DNA from: Bacillus sp. FJAT-42315 | Lineage (GTDB): Bacteria; Bacillota; Bacilli; Bacillales; Domibacillaceae | Direction: 5' to 3' | DNA: 64,000 bases | NCBI RefSeq assembly: GCF_002797375.1 | Contig: NZ_KZ454941.1 | Span: 979,974-1,043,973, forward strand | In this document: piece after piece, positions 1 through 8,789 of the stretch | Layout: every line of letters starts with the position of its first letter | How positions within the stretch are numbered: the first letter of the stretch is position 1 | Made by a program: the position numbers and the translations under genes | The notes under the pieces: generated by a model | The model's input: the letters and a program-made list of their open reading frames with translations, nothing else | Told to the model about the DNA's origin: nothing | Database searches by the model: none

Positions 1-33
1 GAAGTCGAGCTGAAAAAGGAGATTGAGCAATGA
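1..33 (+). CDS. 3' end of an upstream gene, truncated by the window edge
   Basis: The first 30 bases read without a stop as EVELKKEIEQ, followed by TGA at 31-33. The TGA overlaps the ATG of the next gene in an ATGA arrangement. This suggests an operon gene translationally coupled to the DUF6282 gene. Nothing can be said about function from ten residues, and the reading frame is inferred mainly from the overlap. Confidence 0.5.
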   Translation, partial: EVELKKEIEQ

Positions 34-902
34 ACTTTCATCCATTATTAGAAGGTGCGATTGAACTGCATTGTCATAGTTATCCAAGTATATTTGCAAG
101 AAAACAAACGGATTGGGAGCTTGTTGAAGATGTGAAGAAAGCGAAGATGGCTGGTGTCGTACTGAAGGCGCACGAGGCATCCACTGTGGATCGAGCGACG
201 CTAATTCGCTTAAAAGAACCGGAGCTACATGTATACGGAGGTCTTGTGTTAAATGAGTTTACAGGAGGATTATCACCAAGGGCTGTTGACGCAGCTATTA
301 GGCAAGGAGCCAAAATGATTTGGATGCCAACTATTTCAGCCAATCAGCATTGTTGTGAGTTCGCCAAAAAACAAACACGTTTGTTTAGTAGTGCAAGTCC
401 ACTTCCAAATGAAGAAGGATTGAAGATTTGGAATGAAAACAGGCAAATCAAACAAGAGGTTCATGAGATTTTAGCTTTGATAGGTGAGGCGGATATTGCC
501 CTGGCGACAGGACATTTATCTGCTGAAGAAGTGGCTGTTCTCGTTGATGCGGCCAAAGAACATCGTATTCAAAAAATATTGATTCAACATGCGGATCTTG
601 GGATTGCGCCAGTTCCTCTTGATATGCAGAAAGAGCTTGCGAAAAAAGGGGCGATTATTGAGAAATGTTACTTAGCATGCAGTGACGACTTCAATGATTT
701 GTCCGTCGCACAGATGGCTGAGACGATACGTGAAATCGGTGCTGAGTCGTGTGTGCTTGTCACGGATTACGGTCAAGACCATCATATTCCACCAATTGAA
801 GCATTAAGCCATTTTGTTAGTGAAATGCTTCAAGCTGGTGTGACAGAACAAGACGTAGAAACAATGATTGTTCACAATCCAAAAGTACTTCTCGGTATTT
901 AA
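30..902 (+). CDS. DUF6282 family metal-dependent hydrolase
   Basis: A 290-residue protein resembling DUF6282 proteins, a branch of the amidohydrolase/PHP-like TIM-barrel hydrolases. Candidate metal ligands are visible: H14 and H16 in ELHCHSYPS, K46 and H48 in VLKAHEAS, H162 in ATGHLS, H187 in IQHADLG and D246 in VTDYGQ. No signal peptide is seen, so it should be cytosolic. The start follows AAAAAGGAG with good spacing. It is the first complete gene of a cluster with a GlcDF-type oxidase, an OpuC-type importer and an MmgE/PrpD protein, so it probably processes the imported compound. The actual reaction is not known for this family; I infer a hydrolytic or decarboxylating step only from the superfamily. 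Confidence 0.75.
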   Translation: MNFHPLLEGAIELHCHSYPSIFARKQTDWELVEDVKKAKMAGVVLKAHEASTVDRATLIRLKEPELHVYGGLVLNEFTGGLSPRAVDAAIRQGAKMIWMPTISANQHCCEFAKKQTRLFSSASPLPNEEGLKIWNENRQIKQEVHEILALIGEADIALATGHLSAEEVAVLVDAAKEHRIQKILIQHADLGIAPVPLDMQKELAKKGAIIEKCYLACSDDFNDLSVAQMAETIREIGAESCVLVTDYGQDHHIPPIEALSHFVSEMLQAGVTEQDVETMIVHNPKVLLGI

Positions 903-920
903 AAGTGAGGGTGAAAACTG

Positions 921-2324
921 ATGAAAGAACAACTGCTTAAGAATATTCAATCAATCATTTCAGAAGATCGCATTTTAACCGATTTATCTGACCGTTATTC
1001 TTATAGTTACGATGCTTCGTTCGGAGAATATTTACCAGATGTTGTGATCCAACCGAAAAATTCGAAAGAAATTGCCAAACTTGTACAACTGGCAAATGAA
1101 TATAAAGTGCCTGTTTATCCAAGAGGTGCTGCTACTTCTTTAAGCGGAGGATCGCTTGCCGTTGAAGGTGGGATGCTTCTTGACTTGTCACAGTTTGAAA
1201 AGAAACTCATCATTGATCGTGAAAATTTGCTAGCGATTGTCTCTCCAAGCGTGATCACAGCAGACATTCATAAACGAGCGGAAGAAGTGGGGCTGTTTTA
1301 TCCGCCAGACCCGAGCAGTTCTCATGTTTCCACGATTGGTGGCAATTTGCTCGAAAATTCAAGCGGGCCGAAAGGGTTAAAATATGGCACGACAAAAGAA
1401 TATGTCATTGGTTTAGAAGTTATCACTCCGACTGGCGAGATTATTCGTACAGGAGGCCGAACGGTGAAAAATGTAACCGGCTATGATTTAACACGGCTGA
1501 TTGTCGGCTCGGAAGGTACGCTTGGGATTGTGACGGAAGCGATTTTACGGCTGATCCCAAAACCTCTTGCTAGAAAAACACTTTTAGCTTCTTTCGATCG
1601 TCTAATTGATTCAGGGCATGCGATTACGAAGATTTTGTCGTCGGGTATTTTACCGAGTGCCATGGAATTGATGGATAATGCTTGTATTCGCGCAGTTGAA
1701 AATTTTCAGCCGAGTGGGCTTCCTGTTGAGGCGGAAGCGATCGTTATCATTGAAGTAGATGGCCATCCCGCTGCCATTGAAGAAGAAATTCAAGAATGTG
1801 AAGCGATTTGTCGAAGGCAGGGGGCGACGAATATAAAGGTAGCTAGAACAGATGCTGAGCGCAATGACATTTGGAAAGCTCGAAAAATGGTCTCTCCTGC
1901 TATTACTCAGATGGGACCAACGAAGATTTCAGAAGATGCCACGGTTCCAAGAAGTCAGATCCCAGAAATGATGGAAAAGCTACATCAGATTCGTGAGAAG
2001 TACCAGCTGAATTTAGTCGTTTTTGGCCATGCAGGTGACGGCAATCTTCACCCGAATATTATTACCGATAAACGCAATTTAGAGGAAATGAAGCGGGTTG
2101 AGGATGCAGTCAGTGAAATTTTTGAAGCAGCCGTTGAGCTTGGTGGGACGCTGTCAGGAGAGCATGGAATCGGTACATTAAAAGCGCCGTATATGGAGAT
2201 GGAACTTGGAAAAGAAGGACTCTTCATGATGAAAAAAATTAAAGAAGCATGGGACCCGAATCATATTTTAAATCCGGGAAAAATTTTTCCGCAACCAGGG
2301 CAGACAAAGGTGGTGTTAACTTAG
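921..2324 (+). CDS. glcD: FAD-binding 2-hydroxy-acid oxidase subunit, GlcD family
   Basis: A 467-residue flavoprotein of the glycolate oxidase GlcD / D-lactate dehydrogenase family, which oxidises 2-hydroxy acids to 2-oxo acids and passes electrons to a partner Fe-S protein. The N-terminal FAD-binding type 4 domain (about residues 35-210) contains YPRGAATSLSGG, PPDPSSSHVSTIGGN and SGPKGLKYG. The C-terminal FAD-oxidase domain carries FGHAGDGNLHPN near residue 370 and the SGEHGIG motif near 415. It sits 18 nt after the DUF6282 gene and 1 nt before the Fe-S partner, so the two subunits should be co-translated. The substrate could be glycolate, D-lactate or another 2-hydroxy acid made from the transported compound; the sequence cannot decide. 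Confidence 0.85.
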   Translation: MKEQLLKNIQSIISEDRILTDLSDRYSYSYDASFGEYLPDVVIQPKNSKEIAKLVQLANEYKVPVYPRGAATSLSGGSLAVEGGMLLDLSQFEKKLIIDRENLLAIVSPSVITADIHKRAEEVGLFYPPDPSSSHVSTIGGNLLENSSGPKGLKYGTTKEYVIGLEVITPTGEIIRTGGRTVKNVTGYDLTRLIVGSEGTLGIVTEAILRLIPKPLARKTLLASFDRLIDSGHAITKILSSGILPSAMELMDNACIRAVENFQPSGLPVEAEAIVIIEVDGHPAAIEEEIQECEAICRRQGATNIKVARTDAERNDIWKARKMVSPAITQMGPTKISEDATVPRSQIPEMMEKLHQIREKYQLNLVVFGHAGDGNLHPNIITDKRNLEEMKRVEDAVSEIFEAAVELGGTLSGEHGIGTLKAPYMEMELGKEGLFMMKKIKEAWDPNHILNPGKIFPQPGQTKVVLT

Positions 2325-2325
2325 G

Positions 2326-3678
2326 ATGAATGAAGCGCCAACCATAAAAGAATTAAAACTAACCAATCAATATAATCAGAGATTAAGAGACCTTTCATAT
2401 GATGCAGCGAACCAATGTGTTCAATGTGGGTATTGCCTACCAGCTTGTCCGACTTATGAATCCATGGGACGAGAATCACAATCGCCACGTGGAAGGATTA
2501 ACCTTGTTAAAATGGCGGCGGAAGGAAAGATCGATATTCAACAGGATCTTGCTGAATCGATTGATTTATGTCTTGGCTGCCGTGCGTGTGAAGTAGCATG
2601 TCCAGTTAATGTGCCGTATGGTCAAATTTATGAATCGGCTAAAGAAGTGATCGCAGAACAACAAGAACATGTACAGCCTAAGAACGAAGAAAAGTTGCAA
2701 AAGAAAGTTCGTGACGCCACATTAAATCATCTGTTTCCGCATCAAACACGTTTGCGCGTAGTAGGAAACCTTACATGGTTTTATCAGAAAACAGGTTTAA
2801 ATAAGGTGGTCCAAAAAACAAACCTGATAAACAAAACTTCTCAACCAATGGGGGCATTCGAAAAGGTACTGCCACAACTTGAGTCTCCACTTAAACGTTA
2901 TAAATATGGACAAACATTTTTACCGAAAACAGAAAAAAGAATAAAAATTGCCTTTTTTCCAGGTTGTATTATGGATGCCATGATGTCTAAGATCAATCGG
3001 CTGACAATTGAACTTCTTCAGGCGGCTGGTTGTGAAGTCGTCATTCCGAAACAACAGAATTGTTGCGGAGCTCTTCATGCTCACCAAGGGTTAACGGCGG
3101 AGGCTAGGAGACTAGCAAAAGCAAACATTGTCGCATTCGAATCATCTCATGCTGACTATTACGTAAATAATGCTGGCGGTTGTGGGGCGATGCTTCGAGA
3201 ATATGACCATCTTTTTAAAAATGATCCGGAATGGAAGAACCGTGCGAGAGCATTCGTAGAAAAATCTAAAGATATTACGGAAGTTCTTGTAGGGCTTAGT
3301 CCTCTTCCTTTTAAGAAAGAATGGCAAGGCATGATTACGTATCAAGATTCATGTCACTTGCGCAATGTGCAAGGAGTAATAGATGAGCCACGAATGTTAC
3401 TTCAATCTGTTCCTGGAGCAACATACATCGAAATGGAAGGAAGCGATCGCTGTTGTGCATCGGGCGGGATTTATAACCTTCTTCATTTTGATGAATCGAT
3501 GAAAATTTTAGATGAAAAGATGAACAAAGTGAAGCAAACAAACGCCAACACCATCGTAACGACCAATCCAGGCTGTTTGCTCCAAATGCGGCTAGGTATT
3601 GAAAGAGCCGAGATAGATGAACGGGCAAAAGCCTTGCATATTGTCGAAGTATTAGCTGAAGCTTGCGGAATTACTTGA
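2326..3678 (+). CDS. glcF: Fe-S oxidase subunit, GlcF family
   Basis: A 450-residue partner of the GlcD-type flavoprotein. Two 4Fe-4S motifs lie near the N-terminus (C31, C34, C37, C41 and C82, C85, C88, C92). Two CCG domains follow, seen as the CCGALHAHQG region near residue 246 and the CCASGGIYN region near residue 380. These proteins take electrons from the flavin subunit and deliver them to the respiratory chain at the inner face of the membrane. The gene begins 1 nt after glcD stops, with AAGGTGG about 12 nt upstream of the ATG. Length is normal for the family, and no cluster cysteine appears to be missing. Confidence 0.85.
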   Translation: MNEAPTIKELKLTNQYNQRLRDLSYDAANQCVQCGYCLPACPTYESMGRESQSPRGRINLVKMAAEGKIDIQQDLAESIDLCLGCRACEVACPVNVPYGQIYESAKEVIAEQQEHVQPKNEEKLQKKVRDATLNHLFPHQTRLRVVGNLTWFYQKTGLNKVVQKTNLINKTSQPMGAFEKVLPQLESPLKRYKYGQTFLPKTEKRIKIAFFPGCIMDAMMSKINRLTIELLQAAGCEVVIPKQQNCCGALHAHQGLTAEARRLAKANIVAFESSHADYYVNNAGGCGAMLREYDHLFKNDPEWKNRARAFVEKSKDITEVLVGLSPLPFKKEWQGMITYQDSCHLRNVQGVIDEPRMLLQSVPGATYIEMEGSDRCCASGGIYNLLHFDESMKILDEKMNKVKQTNANTIVTTNPGCLLQMRLGIERAEIDERAKALHIVEVLAEACGIT

Positions 3679-3694
3679 AGGGGGGATTTGCAAG

Positions 3695-4348
3695 ATGGAA
3701 TTTATTGAGTTTATTAATTCCAACTGGAATGAAATTTTAATGATGACTTGGGAGCACGTTCGCCTAGTTGGGCTAGCTGTTGGAGTAGCTATCCTAATCG
3801 GAGTGCCATTTGGGATTTATATTACCCAGCATGAAACGCTTGCTAATTTAGTGTTAACAGTAGCCGGTATTATTATGACGGTTCCAAGTATTGCGTTGTT
3901 TGGCATCATGATCCCAATTTTATCCGTGATTAATCAGGGGATTGGTTTTTTACCAGCGTTTATTGCTTTAGTTCTGTACTCTCAGCTTCCGATTATCCGA
4001 AATACATTTATCGCTGTTAAAAATGTGGACCCCAATATGCGGGATGCCGCCATTGGAATGGGCATGACAACTTGGCAGCGACTCCGTAAAGTAGAAATCC
4101 CGATTGCGCTTCCAGTCATCATGGCAGGAATTCGTATGGCGGTTGTATTAACAATTGGAGTGGGAGCGATTGCTGCATATATCGGGGCAGGTGGATTAGG
4201 TGTTTATATAGCACGAGGCATTTCAACTAGCTATACAACTATGGTTCAAGTGGGAGCTCTTTCTGTTTCTCTCTTAGCCATTGTCGCTGATTATATCCTT
4301 GGTTTTGTGCAAAAGCGTGTATCACCAAAGACAGCTCATTCGAAGTAG
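3695..4348 (+). CDS. OpuC-type ABC transporter permease (first)
   Basis: A 217-residue binding-protein-dependent permease of the OpuCB/ProW type with about five to six membrane segments. The EAA-like cytoplasmic loop (DAAIGMGMTTWQRLRKVEIPIALP, residues about 112-135) is clear. Family members import quaternary ammonium osmolytes such as glycine betaine, choline or carnitine. It is preceded by AAGGGGGG and lies 16 nt after the Fe-S subunit gene. Unlike the classical opuC operon, the cluster mixes transporter and catabolic genes, so I infer that the substrate is used as a nutrient rather than only as an osmoprotectant. Confidence 0.85.
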   Translation: MEFIEFINSNWNEILMMTWEHVRLVGLAVGVAILIGVPFGIYITQHETLANLVLTVAGIIMTVPSIALFGIMIPILSVINQGIGFLPAFIALVLYSQLPIIRNTFIAVKNVDPNMRDAAIGMGMTTWQRLRKVEIPIALPVIMAGIRMAVVLTIGVGAIAAYIGAGGLGVYIARGISTSYTTMVQVGALSVSLLAIVADYILGFVQKRVSPKTAHSK

Positions 4349-4367
4349 AAAAGGAGAGGATGTTTCA

Positions 4368-5372
4368 ATGATCATCTTTAAAGATGTGTCCAAAGTTTAT
4401 GAAAGTGCTGATAAAAAAGTAAGAGCGGTGGACAACGTGAATATGACCGTAGAACAAGGAGAAATTTGTGTGTTTCTTGGTCCGTCAGGTTGCGGGAAAA
4501 CAACGCTTCTTCGCATGGTCAATCGCCTTGTATCCATTACGAGCGGAACGATTGAAATCGGTGGAAAAGACATTTATTCATTAGATCCGATTGAATTAAG
4601 ACGCTCCGTCGGCTATGTCATTCAGCAAAATGGACTATTTCCGAATATGACGATTTGGGAAAATATTTGTGTCGTTCCTAAAATGCTCGGCTGGGATGAG
4701 GAGAAGTTAAAGAAGCGTTATACAGAGCTGATGGAAATGATGGGGTTAAATCCAGAGGAATATAGAAAACGTTATCCTTGGGAGCTTTCCGGTGGCCAGC
4801 AGCAAAGAATTGGCGTAGCTAGAGCTTTGGCGGCAGATCCTCCCGTTATGTTAATGGATGAACCATTTGGGGCATTAGATCCGATTATCCGTGACCATTT
4901 ACAAAATGAATTTTTGCGTATCCAAAAAGATGTCAAGAAAACGATTTTATTTATTAGCCATGATATCGATGAAGCCATTCGCTTAGGGGATAAAATTGCG
5001 ATCTTCAATGGAGGGCAATTAATGCAGTATGGTACACCAGATGAAATTTTATCAGAACCGAAAAATGACTTTGTCAGGGACTTTGTTGGTAGTGATCGTG
5101 AAATTAAACGATTAACGCTTTTAACGGTAAAAGATCTATTAACTAGAGCTGAAAAATCTAATCGTAAGATGGCTATTGCCACAGAAATGAATGAATTTAT
5201 TGTCCGTCTTGATACAGATTTACGCACAGCATTAGCTGTTTTATTGTCCTCTCCAAAAGGAGAAGCCGTTGTGTTAGACCAAAAGGGGAATGTATATAAA
5301 ACGATCAATATTGCTGACTTTGGACTGTTAACTGGGGTGCATCCTTCGCAATTAAAGTCAATCGTTCAATAA
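4368..5372 (+). CDS. OpuC-type ABC transporter ATP-binding protein
   Basis: A 334-residue ATPase that energises the importer encoded on either side. Walker A is GPSGCGKTT (residues 39-47), the signature is LSGGQQQRIG, and Walker B is MLMDEPFGALDP. The C-terminal third (about 255-334) resembles a degenerate CBS region, as found in OpuCA/OpuBA. I chose ATG 4368 because AAGGAGAGG lies just upstream; an in-frame start at 4281 would overlap the previous permease by 68 nt and has no ribosome binding site. It is closest to quaternary-amine importer ATPases. Confidence 0.86.
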   Translation: MIIFKDVSKVYESADKKVRAVDNVNMTVEQGEICVFLGPSGCGKTTLLRMVNRLVSITSGTIEIGGKDIYSLDPIELRRSVGYVIQQNGLFPNMTIWENICVVPKMLGWDEEKLKKRYTELMEMMGLNPEEYRKRYPWELSGGQQQRIGVARALAADPPVMLMDEPFGALDPIIRDHLQNEFLRIQKDVKKTILFISHDIDEAIRLGDKIAIFNGGQLMQYGTPDEILSEPKNDFVRDFVGSDREIKRLTLLTVKDLLTRAEKSNRKMAIATEMNEFIVRLDTDLRTALAVLLSSPKGEAVVLDQKGNVYKTINIADFGLLTGVHPSQLKSIVQ

Positions 5373-5384
5373 GGTGGTGATCTA

Positions 5385-6125
5385 ATGAAAAGGAAAAACA
5401 AAGTAGAAGTTGTGATTCGGATCGGCTTATTTATATTCATAGTGGCATTAATTATTTATGGAATAAAATCAGGAGCTCTTCAGTTTATAAAAGAAAACCC
5501 AAGTGAAGTTGCTTATTTAACTGGTCAGCATTTAAAATTGGTAGCGGTTTCATCGCTAGCGGCTATAGTCGTCGCTGTACCGCTTGGCGTTTTTATTACA
5601 AGACCGCAGTTTAGAAAGTTTGAATTTCTTGTAGTGAATTTCGCCAATATCGGACAAACAGTTCCCAGTATTGCGATCTTAGCTCTTGTTATGAGTTATT
5701 TAGGGTTGGGGTGGCAAACCGCGGTATTCGCTTTATGGTTTAGCTCTCTTCTTCCAATTTTGCGTAATACCATTGCCGGAATTCATTCTGTTCATCCAGC
5801 TATTATTGATGCAGGGAAAGGGATGGGGATGACTCAATCACTGATCCTTTGGAAGCTGGAACTTCCTAATGCTTCCTATGCGATTTTAGCTGGCATTCGT
5901 ACAGCGATAGTGATTAATGTTGGCACGGCAGCACTGGCTTTTTTAATCGGTGGTGGTGGATTAGGCGATTTGATCTTCACAGGCATTTCTCTTTATGATC
6001 CAGGCATTATGCTTGCTGGTGCCATTCCGGTTATTACGCTGGCGGTGACGATTGATTTTCTCCTAGGGATGCTTGAAAAATTAGTTATCCCAAAAGGGTT
6101 ACAGCGTAAAGAAGAATTTATTTAA
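5385..6125 (+). CDS. OpuC-type ABC transporter permease (second)
   Basis: A 246-residue permease paralogous to the first permease of this cluster and equivalent to OpuCD. It has an N-terminal membrane anchor (about residues 10-28), further hydrophobic segments, and the conserved coupling loop DAGKGMGMTQSLILWKLELP. It ends in a basic tail. The start follows AAGGTGGTGAT. Two permeases, one ATPase and one lipoprotein make a complete importer, with the permease genes flanking the ATPase gene. Confidence 0.85.
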   Translation: MKRKNKVEVVIRIGLFIFIVALIIYGIKSGALQFIKENPSEVAYLTGQHLKLVAVSSLAAIVVAVPLGVFITRPQFRKFEFLVVNFANIGQTVPSIAILALVMSYLGLGWQTAVFALWFSSLLPILRNTIAGIHSVHPAIIDAGKGMGMTQSLILWKLELPNASYAILAGIRTAIVINVGTAALAFLIGGGGLGDLIFTGISLYDPGIMLAGAIPVITLAVTIDFLLGMLEKLVIPKGLQRKEEFI

Positions 6126-6145
6126 TCATTCAGGGGGGATAGTAA

Positions 6146-7078
6146 ATGAAAAGATTAATAGGATTAGTTTGTATGATGTTTCTTATGGCTGTGCTGGTAG
6201 CGTGCGGTTCTGAGTCAGCAGGAGGTTCCGGAGAAAGCAAAGGGAAAATTACAGTAGGTGGAAAAGACTTTACGGAACAGCATATTTTAACGAAAATGAC
6301 ATCCATTTATTTGAAAGAAAAAGGGTACAAGGTGGATGAAGCGAGTAGTATGGGAAGCACAGTTGCTCGTTCTGCACTTGAAAATGGACAGCTTGATGTG
6401 TATTGGGAGTATACAGGAACAGCATTAATGGTTTATTTAAAGCAACCAGTGGAAACAGATCCAGTGAAAGCGTATGAGAAAGTAAAAGAGCTTGATAAAG
6501 AGAATGGCCTTTCTTGGTTAAATAAGTCAGAGTTCAATAATACGTATGCCATTTTAATGCGTGAAGATCAAGCAAAAGAGTTAGGAATCAAGTCCATTTC
6601 CGATCTGGCTGAGGTTGTAAAAAAGGATGCTAGTAAACTGAAGTTTGCGACCAACTCAGAATTTTATGCGCGTGAAGATGGAATGAAAGGTCTTGAGAAA
6701 AAGTACAGTTTCTCGTTCCCTTCGAAAAATGTCGTGAAAATGGACACGGGTCTTTTATATAATTCATTGAAAGACAGTCAAGTGGATGTGACAGTAGGGT
6801 TTGCAACGGATGGGCGTATCAAAGGGTTTAATTTAGTAGTATTAGAAGATGATAAACAGTTTTTCCCAGCCTATAATGGTGTACCAGTTGTACGTCAAGA
6901 AGCAGTGGAAAAATATCCTGAATTAGAAGGGCTTTTAAATGAACTGGCTGATCGGTTAGATGGAGAAACAATGAAAGACTTAAATTATCGTGTGGACGTG
7001 AAGCATGAAGATGTAAATGAAGTAGCGAGAGAATGGTTAACAGCAGAAGGATTATTAGGAGAAGGTGAAAATGAATAA
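6146..7078 (+). CDS. OpuCC-like substrate-binding lipoprotein
   Basis: A 310-residue extracellular solute-binding lipoprotein of the OpuAC domain family. The lipobox LVAC puts the lipidated cysteine at residue 20. The mature protein opens with GGKDFTEQHIL, typical of the glycine betaine/choline/carnitine class, and contains DVYWEYTGTAL, a conserved stretch with aromatic residues. It delivers substrate to the two permeases encoded upstream. Its stop codon overlaps the start of the MmgE/PrpD gene by 8 nt, which ties transport to catabolism at the translational level. The ligand remains unknown; a quaternary amine or a related zwitterion is the best guess. Confidence 0.84.
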   Translation: MKRLIGLVCMMFLMAVLVACGSESAGGSGESKGKITVGGKDFTEQHILTKMTSIYLKEKGYKVDEASSMGSTVARSALENGQLDVYWEYTGTALMVYLKQPVETDPVKAYEKVKELDKENGLSWLNKSEFNNTYAILMREDQAKELGIKSISDLAEVVKKDASKLKFATNSEFYAREDGMKGLEKKYSFSFPSKNVVKMDTGLLYNSLKDSQVDVTVGFATDGRIKGFNLVVLEDDKQFFPAYNGVPVVRQEAVEKYPELEGLLNELADRLDGETMKDLNYRVDVKHEDVNEVAREWLTAEGLLGEGENE

Positions 7079-8393
7079 TTCTCTTTCTTCTTACATTCAC
7101 TCTGAATCGATTGACGAGCTAGATGAAAGGACTTTACTCGCATTAAAAGAAGCACTTGCTGACATTGTCGCTTGTACAATTGCAGGAAGAAAGACAGAGG
7201 CCGCAAACATTGCCAAGCAATTTGCTGTCGCACAGTGGGGAACAGGGAAAAGTTCACTAGTCCTTTTTCCTGAAAAGTTGACGGCTCCTGGTGCTGCATT
7301 TGTCAATGCGACAATGGCAAATGAATTAGATTTAGATGATGGGCACCGTTTGACAAAAGGCCATCCGGGTGCCGTTATTTTTCCAGCTGTGCTGGCTGTC
7401 GCAGAAGAAATCCATGCAAGTGGGAAGGGATTTTTAACAGCACTCCTAATAGGGTATGAAACAGGTATCCGGGCGGGGATGTTGGCTCATCAGCTTCGCC
7501 CAGAGTACCATTGTACTGGATCGTGGGGAGCGATAGGTGCAGCGGCTGGTGTTTCTCGGCTGCTGGGTCTTTCACGAGAAAGAATTGAACACGCATTAGG
7601 CAATGCTGAATACTTTGGCACTTATTCCCCGATGATGCGTTGCATTGAGCATCCGTCCATGTTGAAGGATGGGGTAAACTGGGGATGTATGACAGGGGTA
7701 AGTGCGGCTTACTTGGCGAAGTTAGGATATACGGGTATTCCTTCTCTATTTCAAATGGATGAAGCGGTCGAGTTGATTCAAGAATTGGGAAGTCATTATC
7801 GTATAAACGAGCTATACTACAAGCCATTTGCGTGCTGTCGTTGGGCACAGCCGGCGATTGAAGCGGTGAAAACGATGAAAGCTTCGCATAGATTTACAGC
7901 TGATCAAATTGAAAAAATCATTATCCATACCTTTACAGAATCAGCGGCTTTATCAAAAGAATATCCAAAATCAACAGAAGAAGCCCAATACAATTTATTT
8001 TTCCCAACAGCAGCCTATCTTGTGTATGGTGAAGTAGGTCCAAAGCAAGTATTAGATCAACTAGACGATCCAGCCATTTTAAAAATGATGGATAAAATAG
8101 AAGTGAACATCGATCAAACATTGAATCAAACTTTCCCAAAAAAAGCATTGAGTAAGGTTGAAATAATCACTAAGGATAAAAAGGTGTATCATTCCCCTGT
8201 TACTCAAGCGCGAGGAGACTATGATTTTCCGTTAACGGTAGCAGAAAAGAAAGAAAAATTCCTTCATCTCACCGTCCCACACTTAGGGACACAACAGGCA
8301 CAACAATTATTAGAGCTTATCTATCACGTTGAAAGTCTCTCGGATATTTCAGAGCTTACAGATGCATTATTGAGTGAAGAAATAAACTGTTAA
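7071..8393 (+). CDS. MmgE/PrpD family protein
   Basis: A 440-residue cytosolic protein of the MmgE/PrpD family, which includes 2-methylcitrate dehydratase, cis-aconitate decarboxylase and iminodisuccinate epimerase. Family landmarks are DIVACTIAG near the N-terminus, ANELDLDDGHRLTKGHPGAVIFPA (about residues 84-107) and the C-terminal KPFACCRWAQPAI region. Length is normal. I chose ATG 7071; it follows AGGAGAAGGTG, and a GTG two codons earlier lies inside that site. No methylcitrate-cycle genes accompany it, so 2-methylcitrate is unlikely. It probably dehydrates or epimerises an acid derived from the imported compound. Confidence 0.82.
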   Translation: MNNSLSSYIHSESIDELDERTLLALKEALADIVACTIAGRKTEAANIAKQFAVAQWGTGKSSLVLFPEKLTAPGAAFVNATMANELDLDDGHRLTKGHPGAVIFPAVLAVAEEIHASGKGFLTALLIGYETGIRAGMLAHQLRPEYHCTGSWGAIGAAAGVSRLLGLSRERIEHALGNAEYFGTYSPMMRCIEHPSMLKDGVNWGCMTGVSAAYLAKLGYTGIPSLFQMDEAVELIQELGSHYRINELYYKPFACCRWAQPAIEAVKTMKASHRFTADQIEKIIIHTFTESAALSKEYPKSTEEAQYNLFFPTAAYLVYGEVGPKQVLDQLDDPAILKMMDKIEVNIDQTLNQTFPKKALSKVEIITKDKKVYHSPVTQARGDYDFPLTVAEKKEKFLHLTVPHLGTQQAQQLLELIYHVESLSDISELTDALLSEEINC

Positions 8394-8407
8394 ATAAAGT
8401 GAAACTT

Positions 8408-8449
8408 CCACCTCCCTCCATACGTAAATGGGAGTAAAAAGAGAGGTGG
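8408..8449 (+). promoter_or_regulatory. Hairpin whose 3' arm is the next gene's ribosome binding site
   Basis: CCACCTC at 8408-8414 can pair with GAGGTGG at 8443-8449, and an inner CTCCAT/ATGGGAG pairing is possible. GAGGTGG is also the ribosome binding site of the zinc-ribbon gene that starts at 8456, and it is followed by TTTTTC. The structure could be a terminator for the upstream cluster, a translational block on the next gene, or both. Confidence 0.4.
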
Positions 8450-8455
8450 TTTTTC

Positions 8456-8683
8456 ATGGCTAGTTGTCAAAACTGTCAATGCAAATGGAAAAGGCGAGAG
8501 GTACTGCGAGTAGGCTTTTCAAAAAACGGCCTCGCTTGTCCGTATTGCGGGACGAAACAATATGTGTCAGAAGAAACGACTAATTGGCTTACGTTAACGT
8601 ATTGGAGTCCGATATTTTTGCTTATGATATTATTGCCGTCATTTGTGGAGTTAAGTAGTGAGGAGAAGCCGTATCGGTGGTAA
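8456..8683 (+). CDS. TIGR04104-type CXXC-20-CXXC zinc-ribbon membrane protein
   Basis: A 75-residue protein with C4-x2-C7, then 20 residues, then C28-x2-C31. This spacing matches the small Bacillus family named CXXC-20-CXXC (TIGR04104). The cysteine pairs should bind zinc. One hydrophobic segment (WSPIFLLMILLPSFV, about residues 51-65) suggests a membrane anchor with the zinc ribbon in the cytosol. The ribosome binding site GAGGTGG is 6 nt upstream. The function of the family is not known. It seems to stand alone between the catabolic cluster and a terminator. Confidence 0.7.
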   Translation: MASCQNCQCKWKRREVLRVGFSKNGLACPYCGTKQYVSEETTNWLTLTYWSPIFLLMILLPSFVELSSEEKPYRW

Positions 8684-8755
8684 TTTTTTGAGTTTAGCAA
8701 GCTTTTTATCATATAGTTGTCGTATCTGTACATCACAAGGCAGACAGAGTTATCA

Positions 8756-8781
8756 AAAAAGTCAGTTTTTGCTGACTTTTT
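8756..8781 (+). terminator. Rho-independent terminator
   Basis: AAAAAGTCAG, a TTTTTG loop, then CTGACTTTTT. It can act in both directions and closes the zinc-ribbon transcript. Confidence 0.75.
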
Positions 8782-8789
8782 GGATGTTT

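Noticed and set aside
921-3678. Naming the GlcDF pair as a definite glycolate oxidase
   Set aside because: The family also oxidises D-lactate and other hydroxy acids, and the cluster lacks glyoxylate-pathway genes. Only the family name is supported.
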